Assembly: GCF_000718555.1 (NCBI RefSeq) | Contig: NZ_JOAN01000001.1 | Span: forward strand, 1-64,000 | Direction: 5' to 3' | DNA from: Micromonospora chokoriensis | GTDB lineage: Bacteria; Actinomycetota; Actinomycetes; Mycobacteriales; Micromonosporaceae | Length of the DNA stretch: 64,000 nucleotides | Shown here: positions 17,507 to 25,529 of the stretch, in pieces | Position numbering within the stretch: the stretch's first letter is position 1 | Layout of the letters: every line of letters begins with the position of its first letter | Program-made: the position numbers and the translations under genes | Notes under the pieces: generated by a model | Seen by the model: the letters and a program-made list of their open reading frames with translations, nothing else | The model's database searches: none | What the model was told of the DNA's origin: nothing

Positions 17507-18136
17507 TCAGGGGCGGGAGCGGCTGGCCAGTTTGGGGACCGGGCTGTCGGAACGGTCGGCCCGGCGGCGGAGCACCTCGGTGGTCGGGCGGGCCAGCAAC
17601 GGGGTTGCCACCACGGCGACCAGGGCACCGAACAGCACGCCCGCGATCACGTCGTGTGGGTAGTGCACGCCCACGAAGACCCGGGAGAAGGCGCCGAGCG
17701 CGGCCAGGGGCAGTGCGATCAGACCGAGTCGGCGGGACAGCAGCAACGTGGTGACGGCCAGCGCGCCGGCCACGGTGGCGTGGTTGCTGGGGAACGACCA
17801 GTCGCCCGGGGGTGGGCACGCGCCCGCGATGATCGCCCGGCCGATCGTCCGGCAGGGGCGATCCTCGTCCACCACGGTCTTGAACCATTCGCTGCCCGCG
17901 TACGCCAGGAGAGGTGGCACTGGCGCGAGCAGGGCGAGTGCCCGGTCGTGTGGGCCGCCGGACCGGCGGCTCAGCGCGGCCATCAGCAGCAGCGCGCCGA
18001 GCAGCAGGACCACCCCCTCGGTGGCGTGCCCGACGAACCACTGCACCGGCTCGGGGCTGGCGGCGGCGGCGTCGACGACGTCGCTGTACCACTCGGCGCT
18101 GATCTCCGGAACGTCCATGCTGCCGATGTCGACCAT
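17507..18136 (-). CDS. PAP2-family membrane phosphatase
   Basis: 209 residues with about five hydrophobic segments and all three PAP2 motifs: KTVVDEDRP (motif 1), FPSNHAT (motif 2, with the usual Gly replaced by Asn) and SRVFVGVHYPHDV (motif 3, catalytic His and Asp). The active site should face outside the membrane and act on a lipid phosphate or pyrophosphate such as undecaprenyl pyrophosphate; the substrate is not shown by sequence. GAGGTGATGC precedes the start. A second ATG six codons in is possible. It stands alone, convergent with the prepilin peptidase. Confidence 0.88.
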   Translation of the reverse strand: MVDIGSMDVPEISAEWYSDVVDAAAASPEPVQWFVGHATEGVVLLLGALLLMAALSRRSGGPHDRALALLAPVPPLLAYAGSEWFKTVVDEDRPCRTIGRAIIAGACPPPGDWSFPSNHATVAGALAVTTLLLSRRLGLIALPLAALGAFSRVFVGVHYPHDVIAGVLFGALVAVVATPLLARPTTEVLRRRADRSDSPVPKLASRSRP

Positions 18137-18215
18137 GCATCACCTCACCCCACGTTCATACCCCGTTCACCCTGCGTACACCCGCGGAACGCGGCAGGAG
18201 GCACCGCTGCTGTCT

Positions 18216-18674
18216 TCACGCGAGACCGCCGGTCATCCGCTCGCGGACGGCCTCCAGCGCCTCGAAGGCGTACGCCCAGTTGTGGCACTTGAAGCTGCGC
18301 AGACCGTCGATCGCGGTGTGGCAGTCGGAGCAGCGCACCCCGGCGATGGCATCCGGGATCTCGGTGTTGACGTACTTGCGCTCGCCCAGGATGACCGTGG
18401 CGATCATGGTCTTGTCGTGCAGGCCGGAGAGCGCCGACGAGACGATGTCGTACCAGGTGATCCGCCTGCGGCACTTCGGGCAGTCGGGTTCGTCGCCGCT
18501 GACCCAGAGCGGGGCGCCGATGCTGCGTGCCGGCATGCCCAACAGTTTCTCCAGCCGCCGGACGTCCGACTCCGGGGTGGTCCAGCGGTGTCGGCCGGGC
18601 AGTGATGCGGGCGAGTCGTACACGGCGCGGAACAGGTCGTGGTCGACCTGCACGGTCTCGCGCTGAGCGGTCAT
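18216..18674 (-). CDS. Cys-rich protein of unknown function
   Basis: 152 residues; the ATG at 18674 has GAGGAGGGAC upstream. I do not recognise the family. The second half carries CPKC, CSDC followed by His (CSDCH), and KCHNWAYAF, a spacing that suggests a metal site such as a zinc ribbon, perhaps a double one with the CPKC pair. The N-terminal half (VDHDLFRAVYDSPASLPGR and a GAPLWVSGDEPDCP segment) has no known motif. No signal or membrane segment is visible, so it is probably cytoplasmic. It is divergent from the methyltransferase, sharing a 145-base promoter region. Confidence 0.7.
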   Translation of the reverse strand: MTAQRETVQVDHDLFRAVYDSPASLPGRHRWTTPESDVRRLEKLLGMPARSIGAPLWVSGDEPDCPKCRRRITWYDIVSSALSGLHDKTMIATVILGERKYVNTEIPDAIAGVRCSDCHTAIDGLRSFKCHNWAYAFEALEAVRERMTGGLA

Positions 18675-18819
18675 CGGCGTCCCTCCTCGTTGAGTCGGTG
18701 CCCCCACCGTGGTCAGCGGTGACCATGGGCGCAGCCGGATCAACGACACGAGGGGTCAGCGGGTCGTCGCCGCGAGTGCTAGACATCGAGATCCGCTTCC
18801 GCCGCCGAAGGGATCTCAC

Positions 18820-19608
18820 ATGACCGAGCAGCCGGCACCCGACGTCACCACCAAGCCCAACGTCGCCCGCATGTACGACTACTTCCTCGGGGGCAGTCAC
18901 AACTTCCCCGCCGATCGGGCTGCCGCCGACCGGGTGCTGGAGATCTTTCCGGAGACCGGGGTCGCCGCTCAGACCAACCGGCACTTCCTGCGCCGAGCCG
19001 TCCGGTACGCCGCTGAGCAGGGCGTCCGCCAGTTCCTGGACATCGGAGCCGGGTTGCCCACCCAGGACGCTGTGCACGAGGTGGTGCGGGCGGTGGCGCC
19101 CGACGCGCGAGTGGTCTACGTCGACTACGACGAGGTGGCCGTCACGTACGCCCGGCAGTTGCTGACCGACGTACCCGGGACCGCGGTTGTCCAGGGTGAC
19201 CTGCGACGGCCGGACGAGCTACTGGCCCACCCGGACGTGCGGGCCACCCTCGACCTGGACCAGCCGGTGGCGGTGCTGCTCCTTGCGGTGTTGCACTTCG
19301 TGCCGGACCACGACGACCCGTGGGCGGCGATCGCCGAGCTGCGCGACGCCACCGCGTCCGGTAGTCACCTGGTGCTGTCCCACCTGACGTTGGACGGCAT
19401 CCCGCCGGAGTTGGCCGAGCGTGGCCAGGCCGTCTACCGCAACAGCAGCGCCCCACTGGTGCCCCGCACGCACGCCGAGACGTCGCGCTTCTTCACCGGG
19501 TACGACCTGCTGGAACCCGGCCTGGTCGCCACCACCCGGTGGCGACCGGACGGCGAGCCGGAGACCGTGGACGCACACGGGTACGCGGGGGTCGGTGTCC
19601 GCCGCTGA
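18820..19608 (+). CDS. SAM-dependent methyltransferase, DUF574 family
   Basis: 262 residues, typical for this actinobacterial family. Seen are PNVARMYDYFLGGSHNFPADR (the family's N-terminal hallmark), the SAM-binding FLDIGAGLPT, the VVYVDYDEVAV segment that would contact the ribose, and LLLAVLHFVPD. The substrate is unknown; many paralogues are usual in one actinomycete genome. ATG at 18820 has AAGGGAT upstream. Confidence 0.9.
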   Translation: MTEQPAPDVTTKPNVARMYDYFLGGSHNFPADRAAADRVLEIFPETGVAAQTNRHFLRRAVRYAAEQGVRQFLDIGAGLPTQDAVHEVVRAVAPDARVVYVDYDEVAVTYARQLLTDVPGTAVVQGDLRRPDELLAHPDVRATLDLDQPVAVLLLAVLHFVPDHDDPWAAIAELRDATASGSHLVLSHLTLDGIPPELAERGQAVYRNSSAPLVPRTHAETSRFFTGYDLLEPGLVATTRWRPDGEPETVDAHGYAGVGVRR

Positions 19609-19682
19609 CCTTGCTTTCGCTCCGGTGGCCGGCTCCAGGTGGTACGACGGAGGCAGGGCGTGCGCCACCGGGAGGAGCGCCG

Positions 19683-20843
19683 ATGGCGAGCAGACCCGAA
19701 CGGCTGCTGCGGGGAAGTGACTCGCCGCTGAACGCCTCGTTCCTGGAGCTCTTCTTCGACCTGGCCTTCGTGCTCGCCCTCAGTCAGCTGGGCGAGCACC
19801 TACTGCACGACCTCACGACGGTCGGCGCGCTGCGTACCGCCCTGCTGTTGACCGGGGTGTGGTGGATCTGGGTGACCACCACCTGGTTCGCCGACTGGTA
19901 CGACCCGGCGAGCCCAGCGGTCCGTTGGCTGCTGATCGGCGCTGCGCTGGGCAGCCTGCTGGCCGGGGTGGCGATCCCGCACGCGCTGAACGGGCGGGGC
20001 CTGCTCTTCGCTGGCGCGTACGTCGCGGTCCACATCGCCCGGGGTACGGTCACCGCCTTCAGCCTGCGCGGTCACCCGCGGCAGCGGCGGGCGCTGCGGA
20101 TCCTCTGCTGGTTCAGCGTCTCTGCCGTGCCGTGGCTGGTCGGCGGGCTCCTGCCGGAGTGGCGAGTACCGCTCTGGCTGCTCGCCCTCGCCATCGACCT
20201 CACCGGCCCGCGGTTCGGCTGGCCCACACCGAGGCTGGGTCGGACCGGGCGGCGGGAGCTGCATCTTGCTGGCGAGCATTTCGCCGAGCGCTACCAACAG
20301 ATCATGATCATTGCGCTCGGTGAACTCGTCCTGGTCTCCGGCCTCACCTACGCCGACACCGACCTCGCCCTGCCGCAGACCGCCGCGTTCCTACTGGTCT
20401 TCGCCACCGCCGTGCTGATCGGTCTGCTCTACGTCACGCCCGCCGGTCAGCGCCTCGGCCCGGCCATCGAGCACGCCGACCCGACCCGGCTCGGGGTCAT
20501 CACCGGATACCTGCACCTGGTGATGATCGGCGGGCTGGTGGTCACCGCCGTCGGTGCCGAACTGAGCATCGCCCACCCCACGAGGACGGGCGACACGGCC
20601 GCAGTCGTCGTCGTCCTGGGCGGCCCGATGCTGTTCCTCGCTGGGCGGATCCTCTTCTCGCTGGCGATCCACCGGCGCTTCTCCTGGTCACGAGTGGTCG
20701 CCCTGCTCGTGCTGGCGGGTGCCGCGACCGTCCTGCGGCTGCCACTGCTGGCGGTCTCCGCGGTCGCCACCGGGGTGGTGCTCGTGGTGGTCGTCCTGGA
20801 CCACGCGGGCCTCCTCTCCTACCGCCGCCCATCCAACGCGTAG
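19683..20843 (+). CDS. Low temperature requirement protein A (LtrA) family membrane protein
   Basis: 386 residues with about 12 hydrophobic segments. The N terminus SFLELFFDLAFVLALSQL is the LtrA signature, and the middle GEHFAERYQQIMIIALGELVL is also diagnostic. The family is annotated from Listeria growth in the cold, but its transport or other function is not established. The start at 19683 has GGGAGGAGCG just upstream. It follows the methyltransferase by 74 bases on the same strand and is convergent with the DUF2236-like gene, 8 bases apart. Confidence 0.88.
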   Translation: MASRPERLLRGSDSPLNASFLELFFDLAFVLALSQLGEHLLHDLTTVGALRTALLLTGVWWIWVTTTWFADWYDPASPAVRWLLIGAALGSLLAGVAIPHALNGRGLLFAGAYVAVHIARGTVTAFSLRGHPRQRRALRILCWFSVSAVPWLVGGLLPEWRVPLWLLALAIDLTGPRFGWPTPRLGRTGRRELHLAGEHFAERYQQIMIIALGELVLVSGLTYADTDLALPQTAAFLLVFATAVLIGLLYVTPAGQRLGPAIEHADPTRLGVITGYLHLVMIGGLVVTAVGAELSIAHPTRTGDTAAVVVVLGGPMLFLAGRILFSLAIHRRFSWSRVVALLVLAGAATVLRLPLLAVSAVATGVVLVVVVLDHAGLLSYRRPSNA

Positions 20844-20851
20844 GTCCCGCG

Positions 20852-21676
20852 CTATGCCAGGGGGTGATCCGGGCGGATTCGTCGGGTGTTCGCCGCACTC
20901 TCGACCGGCTGACGAACCAGGGGATGGGCGTGTAGGTCGGAGGGGACCAGGTCCGGAGAGCGGGTGCTGCCGAGTTCGGCCAGGTCAAGGGCACCCAGCA
21001 GGTCGGCCGGCAGGATCCGGGCGACGAAGCAGGTCAGGTCCTGCAGCCGCATGCCGCCGAGTTGCATGGTGCTCGACAGGGCGTACAGCTTGCTGAATTG
21101 TTCGTCGAACTTCAGTTGACGTTCGGTGATCAAGCGATAATGGAAGTTCAATTCGTCGTACGACTGGGGAACCTGCCCCTTGGGTGCGAGCGCCGCGCGA
21201 ATGCCGTGCGTCGCCTGGCGGCAATAATCCTGCCGCTCGTGGTCGCTCAGCCGCCGATAGAGCATTTCCTGAACGCGCAACAAGCTGTGTACGACGATTG
21301 TGTACACGGCCGTCGAATGCAGCGGGTCATCCTGCTGAAAGGTCGACGCGTCGGGGCGGCTGCCGAACCCGAACCTCCGCTTGGCCTTCGGAGCCTGCTC
21401 CATGCGCAACAGGTCCTCAGGGCCGCCGAACACACCGGTCATCGTCCGTTCGAACAGTTCCCGGACCACGTTCGTCCCAGGTTCGCGCCGAAGCCGGCCG
21501 CTCATCGACCGGGCAACTGGGGCATATGCGAACGAGGTCACTGCTGCAGCCCAGATTCCCGCCACTGCGGGGAGTTGCGGCGAGTTCAACTCTCGAAGCA
21601 CCGCAGGTGCGGTCGAAACCGTCAAAGTATGCAAATCTTCCATACCAGTCATATGGGTCGCGTATTGGTGTTGCAC
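20852..21676 (-). CDS. Putative DUF2236 (oxygenase MpaB-like) family protein
   Basis: 274 residues from GTG at 21676 with GGGAGGAAG upstream. The pattern resembles DUF2236: an N-terminal PAVAGIWAAAVTSFAY segment, FERTMTGVFGGPEDLLRME, the core DDPLHSTAVYTIVVHSLLRV followed by RRLSDHERQDYCR, and YDELNFHYR. DUF2236 proteins bind haem b in the few studied cases (MpaB, rubber-cleaving Lcp), but the match here is by eye and partial. Codons at the 5' end are richer in A/T (CAA, CAT, ACT, GAT, TTG) than those of neighbours, which hints at recent transfer. No signal peptide is visible. Confidence 0.5.
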   Translation of the reverse strand: MQHQYATHMTGMEDLHTLTVSTAPAVLRELNSPQLPAVAGIWAAAVTSFAYAPVARSMSGRLRREPGTNVVRELFERTMTGVFGGPEDLLRMEQAPKAKRRFGFGSRPDASTFQQDDPLHSTAVYTIVVHSLLRVQEMLYRRLSDHERQDYCRQATHGIRAALAPKGQVPQSYDELNFHYRLITERQLKFDEQFSKLYALSSTMQLGGMRLQDLTCFVARILPADLLGALDLAELGSTRSPDLVPSDLHAHPLVRQPVESAANTRRIRPDHPLA

Positions 21677-22245
21677 GGCTTCCTCCCTGGTGCATCCGGA
21701 CGCTTCTGTCGACGGGAGGAGTCGGCATAAAGTTCAGCGTGCGGGGACGTTGGGATAATCACGCCACCGACTCGGAGTGCTCGTGGTCTTCGGCGTACCC
21801 AATGGCCCGGCGGAAACGACTGTGGGGCGGTCGACGCGATTCGCGACGCTCGTGGATCGCGGATGATCCGCTGCCGCTCGCCACACGAATCTCCCCCCGC
21901 CCGACCCGATCCGGCTCTTGACGCGCGTCCCCGAGAGCGAGATCGTCGGTGCGCCGACGTTGAGGCCGACTCGCACCTGTGCCGCTCCGGGGGGCAGGAG
22001 GCCGTCGGCAGAGGCCGGCGCCTGGTGCCACGCTCATCCATGTCTTCGACGCCTGCCGACTCTGTGGCAGGGCGCAAATAACAGAAATTCCCCGAATCCA
22101 CCCGAGCGGGCAGGCGATTTATCCGACCGGGTTGATGATCTTTACGTCAGCCTTATTGCTGGTCGGAGCCGGTTGAAGAGTGCCGTCGGGGTTGGCAGAG
22201 TGGGCCCGTCGTCGCCGCGACCCCATTTGCCCAGGAGGCACCTTA
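21677..22245. other. 569-base region without a recognisable gene
   Basis: Several open frames cross this divergent region, but none shows plausible codon use or a ribosome site. The last 180 bases before the DUF1996 gene are lower in GC (around CAGCCTTATTGCTGG) and probably hold its promoter. I see no known riboswitch or RNA motif. Confidence 0.45.
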
Positions 22246-23421
22246 ATGTTCCATGCAAGAGCCCGTCGATGGCGCCGCTCGGCCCTGTCCGTCAGCGTCA
22301 CGGCCGTCGCCGTGCTGGCGGCCGGCTGCGGACCGAAGGCACCTGTCACCGCTCAGCCGACGCCACCGGCGCAATCCGCCGCTCCGGTTGACGGCCAGCC
22401 CTCGGCCCCGGGTCAGTCGCCGACCCCCTCGGGCGTGCCGAGTGGCACCCCGAGCACGGTTCCGTCGGGTGCGCCGTCCACCTCCGCGTCGTCGTCGACG
22501 CCGGCGACCGGGCAGGGTGGCTGGATCAAGGCCCCCAACCCGGTGACCAACGTCAAGCCGTCGCACGCGGTCCCGCCGAACAAGGGCGGCTTCCACGAGT
22601 TCCAGGCGAACTGCACGGTCAGCCGGACCAACATCGGTGACGACCCGATCGTCTTCCCGAACCTGCCGGCCGCGTCGCACTCCCACACGTTCATGGGCAA
22701 CACCACCACGAACGCGGCCACGACGGTGGAGTCGCTGAAGGCTGGCAAGACCACCTGCAAGACCAAGGGCGACCTCTCCGCGTACTGGATGCCGACGCTG
22801 TACAACGGCGACACCGCGGTCAACCCCGAGGGCATGCAGACGATCTACTACAAGGCCGGCGTGACCGACTACCGGAGCGTTCGTCCGTTCCCGACCGGCC
22901 TGCGGTACGTCGTCGGCAACGCGAAGAACACCGACGCGGACAAGTTCCTCGACGCCACCGAAGAGGGCTTCGAGTGCGGGGACAGCTACAAGAACAAGAA
23001 CATCCCGCTGACCTGCCCGACTGAGCGCAGCGTCAAGCTGAACATCCGCTACCAGGCACCGAGCTGCTGGGACGGGCTGCACCTGGACTCGCCCGACCAC
23101 CAGCGGCACATGGCGTACCCGGTCGACAGCCACACCGCCTCCGGCTGGGTCTGCCCGGACTCCCACCCGGTCGCCGTGCCGAAGCTCGAGTTCAAGATGG
23201 CCTGGCCGGTGAACGGCGACATGTCGAAGGTGCGGTTCGCCAGCGGCAACGGCCCGACCTTCCACTACGACTTCTTCAACGCGTGGGACGAGCGGACCCT
23301 GGCCGCGATGATCAATGGCTGCATCGTGGCTGCCCGGCAGTGCGACCCCCAGGGCCACGACGGTCGGGACGACCAGCAGCCCGCGCCGTACGTGCTGAAC
23401 TCGGACTACCTGCTGCCCTGA
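22246..23421 (+). CDS. DUF1996 lipoprotein
   Basis: 391 residues with a lipobox LAAGC (Cys28), then a Pro/Ser/Thr-rich spacer to about residue 100, and a full DUF1996 domain: GFHEFQANCTVSRTNIGDDP, SHSHTFMGNTTTNA, CWDGLHLDSPDHQRHMAYP and FHYDFFNAW. The conserved His and Asp residues suggest a metal or carbohydrate site, but no activity is established for the family; fungal and actinobacterial members are often secreted near carbohydrate enzymes. AGGAGG lies 8 bases before the ATG. The stop is followed by a strong terminator. Confidence 0.9.
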   Translation: MFHARARRWRRSALSVSVTAVAVLAAGCGPKAPVTAQPTPPAQSAAPVDGQPSAPGQSPTPSGVPSGTPSTVPSGAPSTSASSSTPATGQGGWIKAPNPVTNVKPSHAVPPNKGGFHEFQANCTVSRTNIGDDPIVFPNLPAASHSHTFMGNTTTNAATTVESLKAGKTTCKTKGDLSAYWMPTLYNGDTAVNPEGMQTIYYKAGVTDYRSVRPFPTGLRYVVGNAKNTDADKFLDATEEGFECGDSYKNKNIPLTCPTERSVKLNIRYQAPSCWDGLHLDSPDHQRHMAYPVDSHTASGWVCPDSHPVAVPKLEFKMAWPVNGDMSKVRFASGNGPTFHYDFFNAWDERTLAAMINGCIVAARQCDPQGHDGRDDQQPAPYVLNSDYLLP

Positions 23422-23440
23422 CGTACTACTTGCCGTGACA

Positions 23441-23470
23441 CGAGGGGTGGGGCGAAAGCCCCACCCCTCG
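23441..23470 (+). terminator. Rho-independent-type terminator with GAAA tetraloop
   Basis: A 13-bp perfect stem (23441-23453 with 23458-23470) closed by a GAAA tetraloop, 20 bases after the DUF1996 stop and followed by TTGCTGTCG. The same hairpin can stop the convergent permease transcript. Confidence 0.8.
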
Positions 23471-23492
23471 TTGCTGTCGCGGTAGCGCCAGA

Positions 23493-25529
23493 TCAGCCCT
23501 TCACCGCGCCTGCGGTGAGCCCTTCGGTCAGGAAGCGCTGGCCGAGGGCGTACATGATCACCACGGGGATGCTGACGAGCAGCGACGCCGCGGCCAGTTG
23601 CCCTTGCGGCACGACGTCTCCGGCGATCATCGATTGCATCCCCACCGGGAGCGTCTTGTACTCGTCCTTCGTGATGAACACGAAGGCGAAGAGGAATTCG
23701 TTCCAGGCGTTGGTCAGGGTGAAGAGCGCGACCGCCAGCAGTCCTGGTTTGGCCAGCGGCAGCACCACCCGGCCGAAAGCCTGGACCCGGGTGCAGCCGT
23801 CGACAAGCGCGGCCTCCTCCAGCTCAATGGGGATCGACGAGAAGTACCCCACCAGCAGCCAGGTGGCGAACGGAAGCGTGAAGGTCGGGTACGTCACCAC
23901 CAGCGACCACAACGAGTCGGTGAGCCGTGCGCCGATGAGCATCTGGTACAGCGGGATGAACAGCAGTGCGCCCGGCATCACGTACGTGAGCAGCACCGTG
24001 ACGGTGAAGCCCTGCGCCCCACGGAACCGCAGCCGGGCCAGCGCGTAGCCCGCCAGGGCGGCGCAGACCAGTGCCACCGCCGTGGACGCCGCGGACACCA
24101 GCAGAGTGTTGAGGTACCAGCGGCCGAACGGCTGGTTGGCGAAGAGGGCGCCGAACTGCTCCATGGTCCACGGCGTTGGCCACAGGTCGTCGGTGCGCAT
24201 GACGACCTGGCCCTCGGACTTGAAGGCCGTGACGGCGATCCAGTACAGCGGGCCCAGCACGAAGAAGAGCAACCCGGCCAGCGCGACCCAGGACCCCAGG
24301 CCCGACACCACTGACGACGACCGCCGGCCGCCGCGCGACTGGAGGGTCGAGACCACCCGGCCGACCGCCGCCGCGATCAGCAGGATCACCCCGAGGACCA
24401 CCGCCGCCTTCCAGAAGATCTGTGGCGAGGCCCAGGCCAGCACACCGGTGACCACCGCGGTGACGACCCACGGCAGCGCCCTGCGTGCCGTCGGGGCCCA
24501 TCGCTGCATTCCGGTCCACCGCGCTGCCCGGCGTCGCCGGGGCAGTTTGATGTTGGTGTCCTGGCGCAACAGCCGGACCAGGACGAACACCAACCCGCCG
24601 ATGATCGGCAGCATGACGAGCGTGACCGCCGCCCCCGCGCCGTACTGCAACTGCAGGATGGCCTTGGAGTAGGCGACGAGCACGTACGGAGCGGTCACGT
24701 CACCCGGGCCGCCCTGGGTCAGCAACCAGACGAGGTCGAAGTTGTTGAACGTCCAGATCGACGACAGGGTCACCGTCACGGTGATCACGTGACGCAGTCC
24801 GGGCAGCGTCACGTTGGCGAACCGCTGCCACGACGAGGCGCCGTCGATGGTCGCCGCCTCGTACAGATCCGCCGGGATGGCCTTCAGCCCCGCCAGGAAA
24901 CACACGGTGAAGAACGGCACCCCCTTCCAGACGTTCACGAGGATCACCGAGGGCATGGCCAGCTCCGGGTCGGAGAGCCAGCCCGCGGGCCAGCTGTCGA
25001 CCAGGTGCGCGCTGGCCAGCAGCGGCCCGATCCCGGAAGCGGTGAGCAGGTTGTTGACGCTGCCGAAGATGGGGTCGAGCAGCGCGCGCCAACTGAACGC
25101 CGTCACCACCGTCGGCACCACCCACGGCACCAGGAGCAACCCGGCCAGCACGGCCCGCCCGCGACGCCGGTGGTGCAGCAGCAGGGCTGCGGCCAGCCCC
25201 AGCACGACCTTGAAAACCTCGGCGTACGCGGTGAAGACGAACGAGTTCACGACGCCCGTGTGGAACTGCTCGTCGCCGACGAGCGCGAGGTAGTTGTCCA
25301 GGCCGACGAATACGGTGTCCTGCCCGTGCCGTTCCGTGGTGCTGGTGATGATCGACCGGGCGATCGGCACGAGAACGAGACCGCCGACCAGCACCGCCAT
25401 GGGCGCCAGGAACAACGCCGCCAGTCGCCAGTCACGCCCCAGCCGCCGCTGGATCGCGGTGAGAGAGCCGGGCCCCGACGGCGGGGAATTCCTCGCCGTC
25501 GGGACCCGCGCAGGACGGACTGACCTCAC
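23493..25529 (-). CDS. Sugar ABC transporter permease, natural MalF-MalG fusion
   Basis: One 678-residue chain contains two complete CUT1 permease units. The first (about 35-340) has an EAA loop at 224-244 (EAATIDGASSWQRFANVTLP); the second (about 400-678) has another near 570-590 (EEAALVDGCTRVQAFGRVVL). Between them is a basic stretch (KLPRRRRAARW) and extra hydrophobic segments that could bring both units to the correct topology. It should form the whole membrane channel of a carbohydrate importer. The GTG start overlaps the binding-protein stop by four bases. No ATPase gene is nearby. No frameshift is needed: the frame is continuous. Confidence 0.88.
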   Translation of the reverse strand: MRSVRPARVPTARNSPPSGPGSLTAIQRRLGRDWRLAALFLAPMAVLVGGLVLVPIARSIITSTTERHGQDTVFVGLDNYLALVGDEQFHTGVVNSFVFTAYAEVFKVVLGLAAALLLHHRRRGRAVLAGLLLVPWVVPTVVTAFSWRALLDPIFGSVNNLLTASGIGPLLASAHLVDSWPAGWLSDPELAMPSVILVNVWKGVPFFTVCFLAGLKAIPADLYEAATIDGASSWQRFANVTLPGLRHVITVTVTLSSIWTFNNFDLVWLLTQGGPGDVTAPYVLVAYSKAILQLQYGAGAAVTLVMLPIIGGLVFVLVRLLRQDTNIKLPRRRRAARWTGMQRWAPTARRALPWVVTAVVTGVLAWASPQIFWKAAVVLGVILLIAAAVGRVVSTLQSRGGRRSSSVVSGLGSWVALAGLLFFVLGPLYWIAVTAFKSEGQVVMRTDDLWPTPWTMEQFGALFANQPFGRWYLNTLLVSAASTAVALVCAALAGYALARLRFRGAQGFTVTVLLTYVMPGALLFIPLYQMLIGARLTDSLWSLVVTYPTFTLPFATWLLVGYFSSIPIELEEAALVDGCTRVQAFGRVVLPLAKPGLLAVALFTLTNAWNEFLFAFVFITKDEYKTLPVGMQSMIAGDVVPQGQLAAASLLVSIPVVIMYALGQRFLTEGLTAGAVKG

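Noticed and set aside
21649..22101. A 150-codon minus-strand frame in the gap before the DUF1996 gene
   Set aside because: Arg/Ser-rich random composition, no ribosome site, and it overlaps the start of the DUF2236-like gene.
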